From Oscillospiraceae bacterium (GTDB lineage Bacteria; Bacillota; Clostridia; Oscillospirales; Oscillospiraceae), in assembly GCA_017527825.1 (NCBI GenBank), contig JAFXPO010000009.1, positions 1 to 38,737 of the forward strand: a stretch of 38,737 nt of DNA, given 5' to 3'. Positions 1-6,615 of the stretch are shown piece after piece. Below the pieces are notes generated by a model. That model was given only the letters and a program-made list of their open reading frames with translations. It ran no database searches and was not told the DNA's origin. The position numbers and the translations under genes are program-made. The stretch's first letter is position 1. Each line of letters opens with the position of its first letter.

Positions 1-34
1 ATTCTTTCAGTAAATTCTGCGGTGCTGACTGCAT
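1..34 (-). CDS. Start of an unidentified gene running off the left edge
   Basis: On the minus strand an ATG at 34-32 opens a frame that stays open to the window edge (11 codons, beginning MQSAPQNLLKE). An AAAGGAGA ribosome site at 50-43 lies 9 bases upstream, which is what supports this start. Too little is visible to identify the product. It lies downstream of the terminator at 163-196 and is oriented the same way as the membrane protein gene at 278-997, so it probably belongs to the same integrated element but to a separate transcript. Confidence 0.4.
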   Translation of the reverse strand, partial: MQSAPQNLLKE

Positions 35-162
35 AATCTTCGTCTCCTTTAAGTCTTGAATGTTTACTTCCATTCTTGACCAGGTAGACGCTTTTCATAC
101 TGTCGAGGAATGTCGATTACACAGAATTTTCCGGGGTCTCCATGCTATAGTATCACTCCTTT

Positions 163-196
163 AAAAAGTGTGGAGAGCATCAAAATGATACTCTCC
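163..196 (-). terminator. Rho-independent terminator of the 278-997 gene
   Basis: Reading the minus strand, an 11-bp stem (172-182 paired with 186-196, one wobble, three-base loop) is followed by ACACTTTTT. It sits about 80 bases past the stop codon of the acidic membrane protein gene, in the right orientation to end that transcript. Confidence 0.75.
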
Positions 197-277
197 TTAA
201 TGTCTTTATTTGAATATTGATCTGAATTTGGTATGTCTCCCAACCTATATCTCTTGATTTGGTTAGTTAACAGTAGC

Positions 278-997
278 TTACTTCTCGAAGTCTGTAAGCT
301 CAGGAACAGATAATTCACCACCACCAATGACAACATCTATGCCAGCATCTGTATGTAATGTTATCGATCCATCATCATTATAGTCTACTCCTCGATCATC
401 ACTTTGCTCCTGTGACTCCTGTATTTCCTGCTGTGGCTGCTTAACTTCTGTCTGTGTTTCCTGCTGTGGCTGCTGTACTTCCTGTACTGTTTCTGTCTTG
501 GTGGCTTCTTCTTCCTTTTTAGCTGCCTCTTGTCGACGTTGGATGCTTTCTTCGTCCATCTTCATCATCCACTCTATAAACTCTTCTTCTGACATGTTTT
601 TCTCATTAGCCTCTATTTCTTCTTTGGATACACCCCACTCTTCTTCGAGGTATGATGTATCCCTTTCTAATATTCCAGAATCACCATCTGGAGTAACATA
701 AGAAATAGCACCGTCTTCATCAACCCCTGTTACCTCTTGTATATCTGGTGTTTGACTCTCTATCACCGATTGTCCTACTGTCTCAATAGCCTGTTTGTAC
801 TGTTCCTCAACTGTTTGTGGTTCCTCGGCGTCATAAAATGCCTCTTGCTGAATTCCATCATTGATGGGTTCTACCTTATCACCTGAATTACCAAACCACT
901 GCAGCTTTACACCAGCAATAGCTACAGTAACTATTACTACTGCCGAAGCTAGCAGTACTATTATTTTCTTCTTATCCTTATCTGGATTCTTAGCCAT
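278..997 (-). CDS. Membrane-anchored acidic Glu/Gln-rich protein of unknown function
   Basis: A 239-residue protein with a short Lys-rich N-terminus (residues 1-11), one hydrophobic helix (about 12-30) and a long, highly charged remainder. This suggests a signal-anchor protein with an extracytoplasmic acidic tail. Residues about 130-200 are rich in Glu, Gln and Lys with repeated QPQQE-type motifs and look disordered or coiled-coil. The last 40 residues contain a small ordered-looking segment (YNDDGSITLHTDAGIDVVIGG). The start is supported by AAGGAGG eight bases upstream and a promoter at 1095-1123. The gene is visibly more AT-rich than the chromosome to the right, consistent with the integrated element it sits in. 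I do not recognise the family; a role at the cell surface of a conjugative element is only a guess. Confidence 0.7.
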   Translation of the reverse strand: MAKNPDKDKKKIIVLLASAVVIVTVAIAGVKLQWFGNSGDKVEPINDGIQQEAFYDAEEPQTVEEQYKQAIETVGQSVIESQTPDIQEVTGVDEDGAISYVTPDGDSGILERDTSYLEEEWGVSKEEIEANEKNMSEEEFIEWMMKMDEESIQRRQEAAKKEEEATKTETVQEVQQPQQETQTEVKQPQQEIQESQEQSDDRGVDYNDDGSITLHTDAGIDVVIGGGELSVPELTDFEK

Positions 998-1094
998 TTT
1001 TAATAGCCTCCTTAAAATATAATTTAATATACTTTTTATTACACCATAAGCCTTTTTTATAGTCGTTATCTCCCGTCTTGATTCTGTTTTCTAT

Positions 1095-1123
1095 ATTATA
1101 GCGCGATAGCAGTGTAATAACAA
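1095..1123 (-). promoter_or_regulatory. Sigma-A-type promoter for the 278-997 gene
   Basis: On the minus strand TTGTTA (1123-1118) and TATAAT (1100-1095) are separated by 17 bases. Transcription would begin near 1088, giving a leader of about 90 bases ahead of the ATG at 997. Confidence 0.65.
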
Positions 1124-1135
1124 GGATTTTTGACA

Positions 1136-1164
1136 CGGCTCCGAGGAATCGGGGCTGTTTTTTT
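1136..1164 (+). terminator. Hairpin with U-tract, terminator or attenuator
   Basis: A 9-bp stem (1136-1144 with 1149-1157, GGAA loop, two G-T pairs) is followed by seven T residues. No plus-strand gene ends just before it, so it either shields the structured region and the SprT-like gene from read-through or acts as an attenuator. Confidence 0.55.
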
Positions 1165-1165
1165 A

Positions 1166-1334
1166 TGTGGTGTTGCCCTACGGCAACGTAGCACCGCGTG
1201 AAATTTTGCTTGTCAAGACTGAAAATATTTTGTTTCAAAATTTTTTCACGAGTTGGCTGCGCCAAGTCTTGACAAGCAATTTCGCGGCGCGTTGTTGGGG
1301 ACACAAGCTCGCAAGCGAGCTCTGCTACACCACC
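1166..1334 (+). ncRNA. Candidate structured RNA or cis element upstream of the SprT-like gene
   Basis: About 170 bases hold nested inverted repeats. An outer stem forms from GTGGT (1167-1171) with ACCAC (1329-1333), continued by GTAGC (1188-1192) with GCTAC (1324-1328). A bulged hairpin GTTGCC/GGCAAC lies at 1172-1187. A long imperfect stem pairs about 1195-1220 with 1264-1287 (shared core GCTTGTCAAGACT). A further hairpin AGCTCG/CGAGCT is at 1306-1321. The stretch carries no convincing gene and ends about 45 bases before the SprT-like start. It could be a structured leader, a small RNA, or an origin-of-transfer-like DNA element of the integrated element; the sequence alone does not decide. 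Confidence 0.5.
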
Positions 1335-1380
1335 TCCGATGATGGAGAGCGGGCAGCAAATTTGAAGGAGGGCTGACACC

Positions 1381-2025
1381 ATGAAAGAGACCATCAAGAC
1401 CAGCAGAACGGCGGGATACCTTGAAAAGATTTTCCGCGCACTCAATCAGGACTATTTCGACGGCGAGCTGGAAGAAGCTATCATCACCATCCAAAGCACA
1501 CCGAGAGCATACGGACACGTTACGGTTGCAAAGGCATGGAGCAGAGCGGACGGCGAACAGCGGCACGAACTGAACATCGGCGCGGGAACGCTCGACAGAC
1601 CGATTGAAGATGTGGTTGCTACGGTGCTTCACGAAATGGTACACCTCTACAATCTGCAACACGGGATTCAAGATTGCAGTCGTGGCGGGACGTACCACAA
1701 CAAGCGGTTTCGTGACGCGGCAGAGGCGCGGGATTTGCGTATCAGCTATGACAGTCGTATCGGATGGAGCATCACCGAACCGACCGACGCGCTGATTGAG
1801 TACATCTTGAATCAGGGGTGGAGCGAAATCCACATGAACCGGCAGGACGGTTTTTCCATGCGAGGTATCGGCGGCAAGGGAGCAGCGGGAGGTATGCCGA
1901 CAGGAACGCCCAAGCCGAGCAGCACAAGAAAGCTCATTTGCCCGTGCTGTGGCAACAGCGTGAGAGCGACAAAAACCGTCCGTATCATGTGCATGGACTG
2001 CATGGAGCAGATGCAGGAAGTTTGA
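1381..2025 (+). CDS. SprT-like zinc metalloprotein
   Basis: This 214-residue protein has the SprT-like architecture. The N-terminal half carries the zinc-protease signature HEMVH at residues 84-88, with a likely third ligand at H106 (YHNKRF). The C-terminus has a zinc-ribbon pattern of two CxxC pairs (C187/C190 and C204/C207). SprT-like proteins of this size are common in conjugative elements and phages of Clostridia; the eukaryotic relative Spartan degrades DNA-protein crosslinks, but the bacterial role is not established. GAAGGAGGG lies 8 bases before the ATG, fixing the start. The structured region just upstream may regulate it. A 62-residue membrane protein follows after 53 bases, probably on the same transcript. 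Confidence 0.85.
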   Translation: MKETIKTSRTAGYLEKIFRALNQDYFDGELEEAIITIQSTPRAYGHVTVAKAWSRADGEQRHELNIGAGTLDRPIEDVVATVLHEMVHLYNLQHGIQDCSRGGTYHNKRFRDAAEARDLRISYDSRIGWSITEPTDALIEYILNQGWSEIHMNRQDGFSMRGIGGKGAAGGMPTGTPKPSSTRKLICPCCGNSVRATKTVRIMCMDCMEQMQEV

Positions 2026-2078
2026 AAATACACATTCAAAGCTGACCTAACGGCTATACGGGGAGAAAGGACAGAGAA

Positions 2079-2267
2079 ATGGACGCTGCATTGATTTTGG
2101 TGGAGCTTGAAAAAATCCGCGAACTGCTGCACATGGTTATGATTGTATCAGCGGTGCAGACAATCGCGTGTGTTCTGATCGTAGGCACCTACTTCATACT
2201 CCGCCTTGTTGACGAGATCAGAGAGCTAAAGGACAGACTAGAGGACAGACTAGAGGACGGGGAATAA
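2079..2267 (+). CDS. Small single-pass membrane protein, unknown function
   Basis: A 62-residue protein with an amphipathic N-terminus, one hydrophobic helix at about residues 20-43 and a charged C-terminal tail that ends in a duplicated RLED unit (encoded by a short tandem repeat at about 2231-2255). An AAAGGA ribosome site precedes the ATG, and the stop codon lies inside a strong terminator. It is the last gene before the element boundary. The length and the hydrophobic-then-charged pattern resemble small helper proteins of conjugative elements, but no family is recognised. Confidence 0.65.
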   Translation: MDAALILVELEKIRELLHMVMIVSAVQTIACVLIVGTYFILRLVDEIRELKDRLEDRLEDGE

Positions 2268-2286
2268 CCCCCGCCCTCTTATTTTT
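2252..2286 (+). terminator. Terminator of the SprT-like transcript
   Basis: A GC-rich stem (AGAGGACGGGG with CCCCGCCCTCT, one mismatch) overlaps the stop codon of the small membrane protein and is followed by TATTTTT. Confidence 0.8.
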
Positions 2287-2399
2287 GAAGCTACACTTTC
2301 AAACTGCTTGACAGCTTGCCTTGCCGTGGCATACAATAGTCTACAGCCAGAGAAAACAAGCGCGGGATATGGATGGTATATCATGCGTGACCGTGGTGG

Positions 2400-2465
2400 T
2401 TTTTAGCCTTATTTTTAGCCTTACGAGCATAAAACAAGGTGGTTTTCAGTGGTATCAAGTGGTAT
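2400..2465 (+). repeat. Short direct repeats near the element end, possible integrase arm sites
   Basis: TTTTTAGCCTTA occurs twice in perfect tandem (2400-2411 and 2412-2423), and AGTGGTAT occurs twice with a 2-base gap (2448-2455 and 2458-2465). They lie 75-140 bases inside the displaced tRNA end. Tyrosine recombinases of integrative elements commonly bind arm-type direct repeats at this distance from the core site, so that is the likely role (inference). No gene lies between 2268 and 2741. Confidence 0.4.
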
Positions 2466-2540
2466 AGAAAAGTTCGGATTGTGTCACGAAACGGGATGAA
2501 ATGACACGGAATGGGAGCGCTTGGCGTCGGCACTGAGCAA

Positions 2541-2563
2541 TTCGAGTCCTGTACCGCGCACCA
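2541..2563 (+). other. attR-like site: displaced tRNA 3' end
   Basis: The 23 bases read as the T-loop (TTCGAGT), the 3' half of the T-stem (CCTGT), the 3' acceptor strand (ACCGCGC), a discriminator A and CCA. The bases upstream do not pair with them: no matching T-stem half (ACAGG) and no 5' acceptor (GCGCGGT) is present, so this is not a complete tRNA. This is what an element leaves when it integrates into a tRNA 3' end: the intact tRNA lies at the far (left) end outside the window, and the duplicated tail marks the right end. The tRNA's own terminator follows at once. Confidence 0.8.
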
Positions 2564-2564
2564 G

Positions 2565-2603
2565 AAAAACACCTGATTTCTTCGGAAATTGGGTGTTTTT
2601 GGC
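2565..2603 (+). terminator. Terminator of the original tRNA gene
   Basis: AAAAACACC (2565-2573) pairs with GGTGTTTTT (2592-2600), with an inner ATTTC/GAAAT pairing. It starts one base after the CCA of the displaced tRNA end, so it was the terminator of the target tRNA before integration separated them. Confidence 0.8.
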
Positions 2604-2663
2604 TTCTTGGACGGGAGAACAGCGGACATTTTTCGCTGACTTGCGGGGTTTTGCGACAAACCG

Positions 2664-2741
2664 GGGAAAATGCGAGGCGACCCGCCGCCCGCTTTCGAGA
2701 GCGGTAGGGAGTTGACTTTTCATGACCGCTTGCCCCACAAT
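2664..2741 (+). repeat. Dispersed promoter-bearing repeat, copy 1
   Basis: About 78 bases nearly identical to 27954-28032; the visible differences are a one-base length change in an A run, T/C differences in the hairpin loop and in the -10 box. The unit contains a CCGCT/AGCGG hairpin followed by TTGACT (2712-2717), an 18-base spacer and CACAAT (2736-2741), a plausible outward promoter. Both copies point the same way and sit directly upstream of a gene. Here the repeat stops one base or less before the nitroreductase ATG. Confidence 0.75.
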
Positions 2742-3266
2742 ATGGACATCATGGAAGCAATGCAGGCGCGGCATTCGGTGCGCAGCTACACGGATAAGCC
2801 CATCGAGGGCGAAACATTGGAGATGCTGGAGAAGACCATTGACGAGTGCAATCGCGAGAGCGGCTTGCACATCCAGCTCGTCCGCAATGAGCCAATGGCG
2901 TTTGGCGGCGGACTTGCGCACTACGGGAAGTTTGCGGACGTCAAAAACTACCTCGCACTGGTCGGCAAAAAGGACAAACAACTCGATGAGCAGTGCGGCT
3001 ACTACGGCGAAAAGATCGTTCTTGCGGCGCAGACGCTGGGACTCAATACCTGCTGGGTGGGGTTGACGTTCAAGAAGGTTCCTGACGCGTTCACGATCAC
3101 AGACGGGGAGAAGCTTGTCGTGGTAATTGCCATTGGTTACGGCGTAACGCAGGGCGCAGCGCGTCAGTCCAAGACCGGTCTCGGACCATTCAGCAAGGTC
3201 GACCTCGGCATCGTCAAGTATCATTTCGAGCTTGGCTCGGGGAAAGACCGGATGCTGTGGCTGTGA
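2742..3266 (+). CDS. Nitroreductase-family protein, apparently internally shortened
   Basis: The 174-residue product begins with the FMN-binding motif of nitroreductases (RHSVRSY, residues 10-16) and includes the GEKIVLAAQTLGLNTCWVG region (about 90-107) and a family-typical ending (KVDLGIVKYHFELG). These flavoproteins reduce nitro groups or quinones with NAD(P)H. Relatives I know are about 240-250 residues, with roughly 60 residues between the QGAARQSK and TGLGPFSKVD segments; here those join directly near base 3172, so an in-frame internal deletion is likely and activity is doubtful. The ATG touches the -10 box of the upstream repeat and there is no ribosome site. Translation may begin at 2751 on a near-leaderless mRNA. 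Confidence 0.7.
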   Translation: MDIMEAMQARHSVRSYTDKPIEGETLEMLEKTIDECNRESGLHIQLVRNEPMAFGGGLAHYGKFADVKNYLALVGKKDKQLDEQCGYYGEKIVLAAQTLGLNTCWVGLTFKKVPDAFTITDGEKLVVVIAIGYGVTQGAARQSKTGLGPFSKVDLGIVKYHFELGSGKDRMLWL

Positions 3267-3284
3267 TGTATGAGGGATATGCCA

Positions 3285-3799
3285 ATGTACGAAGCGAACA
3301 ATACCGTGCAGGTCAATGGCGTCTGCCTGCACTATGCCGAAGACGGAGCGGGAAAGCCTGTTGTGCTGGTACACGGCAACGGCGAGAGCCATGACCTGTT
3401 CGACACAGAAATTCGGCAGCTCGCCGATGGGGGGGGTATCATGTATTCGCTCCGGATTCCAGAGGCCATGGGGCGAATGAGAGGCTGGATGAATATCACT
3501 ATGCGGACATGGCGGAGGATATGTACCGGTTTATCCGAGAGCTCCAGCCTGAAAAGCCGCTGTTCTACGGACATAGCGATGGCGGGATCATCGGCTTGCT
3601 TTTGGAGACGATTCGCATTCCTGTGCTGGTTACGGTAGGGGAACATGACCTGATCCTGCCAGAGGAAACACAGCGCATCGTGCAGCATCTTCCGAAGCTG
3701 ACGGTTGTTGAGGGCGAGGAACGCGGAATAACAGAAAAAAGCGATACAGGGATCAAAAAAAGGGCGCGTTGCAAAATAGCGCAAAAAAGGAGAGGTTAG
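3285..3799 (+). pseudogene. Alpha/beta-hydrolase pseudogene, frameshifted and internally deleted
   Basis: The first part reads as an alpha/beta-hydrolase (VNGVCLHYAEDG, then the oxyanion segment VLVHGNGESHDLFD). At an 8-G run (3429-3436) the frame shifts; the correct continuation in another frame reads YHVFAPDSRGHG and then the nucleophile elbow GHSDGGIIGLLLE. Right after it (about 3607) the sequence jumps to TIRIPVLVTVGEHD, which in the family lies some 80 residues further on and carries the acid residue; the cap region is missing. The end also departs from the family after VVEGE, so the final catalytic His is not found. Two lesions plus a lost 3' end make this a pseudogene. It follows the nitroreductase by 18 bases. 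Confidence 0.8.
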
Positions 3800-3881
3800 G
3801 AGCCCAAGAGGGTTTCCTAGGCAACCGCCCTCCCCGTGATCGAACCCAGCCCCCCCGCTGTGCTACCCAAGTAGTGAGGGG

Positions 3882-3930
3882 AAAAAAAGCCCTGTCCCGG
3901 TTACGCAACTAAGCGCTCAGGGCAGGGCTT
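3882..3930 (-). terminator. Terminator of the EamA transporter gene
   Basis: On the minus strand AAGCCCTGCCC pairs with GGGACAGGGCTT across a loop of about 20 bases, followed by a run of T residues. It lies just past the transporter stop codon at 3946. The segment between the hydrolase remnant and this stem (3800-3881) shows no gene. Confidence 0.75.
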
Positions 3931-3945
3931 ATGATGAACGCTGCA

Positions 3946-4800
3946 TCAAGGGCGAGGAAATACGACGTCCTTTTTTGCATCCAGTATCATGCCGATCAAA
4001 ATAATTATGAAGCCGATGATAACGGGAAGCGTCGGGTACTCCTTGAGGAACAGCGCGACCCAGACCGGCCCGAGGATCATTTCCCACAGCGCGATGATCG
4101 ACGCCTTTTGCGGCGTGACACGCTGTACGCCAAGGTTATAGAACCCGTATCCGCACGCCACCTGCACCACGCCGAGTACCAGCATGATGCACCACTCCTG
4201 CGCGGTCATGGCGGCGATCCCGCGCGACGCCGCCGGAAAGCAGAGAAACATGGCCAGCGCGGTAAACACATTCGCAATGGCGGTCAGCCCGAGGGGATTG
4301 TCGCCGGCGGCACGCTTGGAGCTGACCGTCATGCAGGCGAAGATGACGCCCTCGCTCAACGCAATCAGATTCCCCTTGCTGCTGGAGGCGTCCGTTCCGG
4401 AAAGCATGAAAAACACAACGCCGATCATGATGATCAGCACGGGAATAAAGCTGCGCCAGTCAAACCGCCGTGTCCGCAGAAAGCCGACCAGAAAGAGCCA
4501 GACCGTCGCCGTGTACTGCATGCCGATCGCCACCGGAGCGGAGGTCAGCGACAGCGACACGACAATGCTCAGGCACAGCGCGGCATAGGAGACGACGTAC
4601 ATCAGCATCCAGCCGTTCCAGTGCAGCTTCTTCGGCCGGATAAAGGCAGCCAGCGCCACCGCAGCGATCGCGGAGCGCAGACCGCAGATGAGCAGGGAAT
4701 CCAACGTCAGAAACTTGACGATGGGAGAGTTCAGGCTCCAGCACAGCGCCCCGATAAAGACGATCACGCTGCCGGAAACGCGGAATTTATCCTTCTCCAT
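3946..4800 (-). CDS. EamA/DMT-family metabolite exporter
   Basis: A 284-residue integral membrane protein with about ten hydrophobic helices in two halves, as in the drug/metabolite transporter superfamily. The first half begins GSVIVFIGALCWSLNSPIVKFL, typical of EamA domains, and the second half has the family-like GLTAIANVFTALAMF and LWEMILGPVWVALFLKE stretches. Members export amino acids, nucleosides or other small metabolites; the substrate cannot be read from sequence. The start at 4800 is chosen over an upstream ATG at 4866 because AAAGGAG lies 7 bases before it and the extra N-terminus is polar and atypical. The gene is transcribed alone, divergently from pepD, with its own promoter and terminator. 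Confidence 0.85.
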   Translation of the reverse strand: MEKDKFRVSGSVIVFIGALCWSLNSPIVKFLTLDSLLICGLRSAIAAVALAAFIRPKKLHWNGWMLMYVVSYAALCLSIVVSLSLTSAPVAIGMQYTATVWLFLVGFLRTRRFDWRSFIPVLIIMIGVVFFMLSGTDASSSKGNLIALSEGVIFACMTVSSKRAAGDNPLGLTAIANVFTALAMFLCFPAASRGIAAMTAQEWCIMLVLGVVQVACGYGFYNLGVQRVTPQKASIIALWEMILGPVWVALFLKEYPTLPVIIGFIIILIGMILDAKKDVVFPRP

Positions 4801-4882
4801 CCCGTTCTCCTTTCTATCCTCAGCACATTCTTTCATCGCTTTGCTGCGCGCGGCAGCCGGAAACAATGTCCGAATTGCAATC

Positions 4883-4910
4883 AGTATATCATGCCAGCCG
4901 CAAAATTCAA
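4883..4910 (-). promoter_or_regulatory. Promoter for the EamA transporter
   Basis: On the minus strand TTGAAT (4910-4905) and TATACT (4888-4883) are 16 bases apart, about 85 bases upstream of the chosen start. Confidence 0.55.
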
Positions 4911-5031
4911 TCGCATTTTTACCCGTTTGTCCGCAGCCACGGAGATTTTCACGCTTTTGTGTCGAACGAAAAAATACAGCGCTATTTGTTGTACTAATTA
5001 AACAAAAATATCTTGTACTACCCTCTTTTGA

Positions 5032-5060
5032 TTGACAGAACGCACAAAACGTACTATGAT
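5032..5060 (+). promoter_or_regulatory. Promoter for the pepD-yfcC operon
   Basis: TTGACA (5032-5037), a 17-base spacer and TATGAT (5055-5060) give a near-consensus sigma-A promoter about 70 bases upstream of the dipeptidase start. The rest of the 4801-5131 gap is AT-rich and shows no gene. Confidence 0.75.
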
Positions 5061-5131
5061 GACAACAATCCCATCGGTGTGAATCAATGTCACATTGCAG
5101 AGGAATGCGACCCAGAGAGGGGGAGGATACG

Positions 5132-6583
5132 ATGGAAGCCGCAATTGAACTCTTGCGCGAGGACGCAGTCTTTCGACATTTTTATGCACTTTGCCAAATT
5201 CCGCACGGCAGCGGGAATGAGGGCCCCATCGGCGCGTATCTGCTGAATTGGGCAAAGGAACTTGGCCTGGAGGCGGAACGGGATGAGGCCGGAAACGTTC
5301 TCATTCGCAAAGCCGCCTCACCCGGCCGCGAGGGTGCGCCGGTGACGATGCTGCAGGCGCACATGGACATGGTCTGCGAAAAAGCGGAAGGGATCGCGCA
5401 TGACTTCGCCAAAGACCCTATCCAATGGGTGATCGACGGCGACGAGCTGAGCACCGGCGGTCGGACGACGCTTGGCGCGGACGACGGCATCGGCGTCGCG
5501 CTGGCCATGGCGCTTCTGGCGGATGATACGCTGACGCATCCGGCGCTTGAGGTGCTCTTCACCACCATGGAGGAAGAGGACCTTTCCGGCGCGAGCCGCT
5601 TCGACACCGGAAAGCTGAAGGCAAGGTATCTCTTCAACCTCGATCACGTCAAGGACGACGAGATCCTCTGCGGCAGCTGCGGGGGGATGCAGGTCGACGT
5701 GCGCGTCCCGCTGTCCGCAGCACCGCCGCAGGAGGGCTGGCGTCCCTGTCGGCTTGAGGTGTCGGGGCTGCGAGGCGGGCATTCGGGCGAGGATATCCAC
5801 CGCGGCAGAGACAACGCCAACATCCTGCTCCTTCGGTCGCTGCTGGCGCTGGAGGAGTGCTGCGCGTTCCGGCTCGGCCCCGTCCGCGGCGGCAGCTTCC
5901 GTCTGGCAATCGCCCGCGACGCGGAGGCGGTCGTGTGGCTCAAGGCGAGTGACCGGGATACCGCCCGCGAGTGCCTGGCGCGGATGGAGCGCGCGTTCCG
6001 CGGCGAGCTTCCGGCGTCGGCAGACGGCGTTTGCGTGACGCTGGAGGAGCTTTCCGACGCGCCGGCGTGGACGGTGGAGCCCGGGCGCGTGCTGGACGCG
6101 CTCTCCCTTCTGCCGGACGGCATTTTCCAGATGAGCGAAGCGTTCCACGGGATCGTGGACACATCCGACAACCTCGGCGAGGTCTATCTGAGCGAAAGCG
6201 GGTTGCACTGTGTGCTGGAGATCCGTTCGGCGAGCGAAAGCCGCAGGACCTATCTCTATCAGCGGATGCGGCGGCTCGCGGCGCTGCTCGGCGGAGAATG
6301 CACATGCTGCAACGAGTATCCGAGCTGGAGCTTCCGTCACAGCAGCCCGCTGCGCGCGCTCTGTGGCGGCGTGTACCACGAGATCTTCGGCGAACCACCC
6401 AAGTTCCTTGTCGTCCACGCCGGGCTTGAGGTGGGCTGCTTCTTCGGCACAAAGCCCGAGCTGGACGCCGTGTCCATCGGTCCGAACTGCCGCGACTTCC
6501 ACTCGCCCTCAGAGACGCTGCAGATTTCCTCCGTGCGCAAGGAATTCCGCTATCTGCGCGCGATACTCTCGGCAATCGAATAA
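5132..6583 (+). CDS. pepD: Aminoacyl-histidine dipeptidase (PepD, M20 family)
   Basis: This 483-residue zinc peptidase has the full M20 motif set: QAHMDMVCEK with H77 and D79, TTLGADDGIG around D117, the catalytic Glu pair in TTMEEED (about 147-149), the metal-ligand region LDHVKDDE (D171), the dimerisation-domain motif GLRGGHSGEDIHRGRDNAN, and the C-terminal zinc ligand in HAGLEVG (about residue 430). PepD enzymes hydrolyse dipeptides such as Xaa-His and many other unblocked dipeptides in the cytoplasm; length matches the family. The start at 5132 is set by GGGGGAGG eight bases upstream. It is followed after 32 bases by a YfcC-family carrier, suggesting coupled peptide cleavage and transport. 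Confidence 0.92.
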   Translation: MEAAIELLREDAVFRHFYALCQIPHGSGNEGPIGAYLLNWAKELGLEAERDEAGNVLIRKAASPGREGAPVTMLQAHMDMVCEKAEGIAHDFAKDPIQWVIDGDELSTGGRTTLGADDGIGVALAMALLADDTLTHPALEVLFTTMEEEDLSGASRFDTGKLKARYLFNLDHVKDDEILCGSCGGMQVDVRVPLSAAPPQEGWRPCRLEVSGLRGGHSGEDIHRGRDNANILLLRSLLALEECCAFRLGPVRGGSFRLAIARDAEAVVWLKASDRDTARECLARMERAFRGELPASADGVCVTLEELSDAPAWTVEPGRVLDALSLLPDGIFQMSEAFHGIVDTSDNLGEVYLSESGLHCVLEIRSASESRRTYLYQRMRRLAALLGGECTCCNEYPSWSFRHSSPLRALCGGVYHEIFGEPPKFLVVHAGLEVGCFFGTKPELDAVSIGPNCRDFHSPSETLQISSVRKEFRYLRAILSAIE

Positions 6584-6615
6584 GCTGTAACGTGTGTTTG
6601 GAAAGGAGAGCCAAC

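Noticed and set aside
2381..2659. 92-codon minus frame across the tRNA end
   Set aside because: It crosses the attachment site and a terminator hairpin and lacks a ribosome site.
3800..3860. Sequence resembling a tRNA T-arm on the minus strand (GGGTTCGATCAC)
   Set aside because: The flanking bases do not form a T-stem, and no acceptor or anticodon stem can be drawn.
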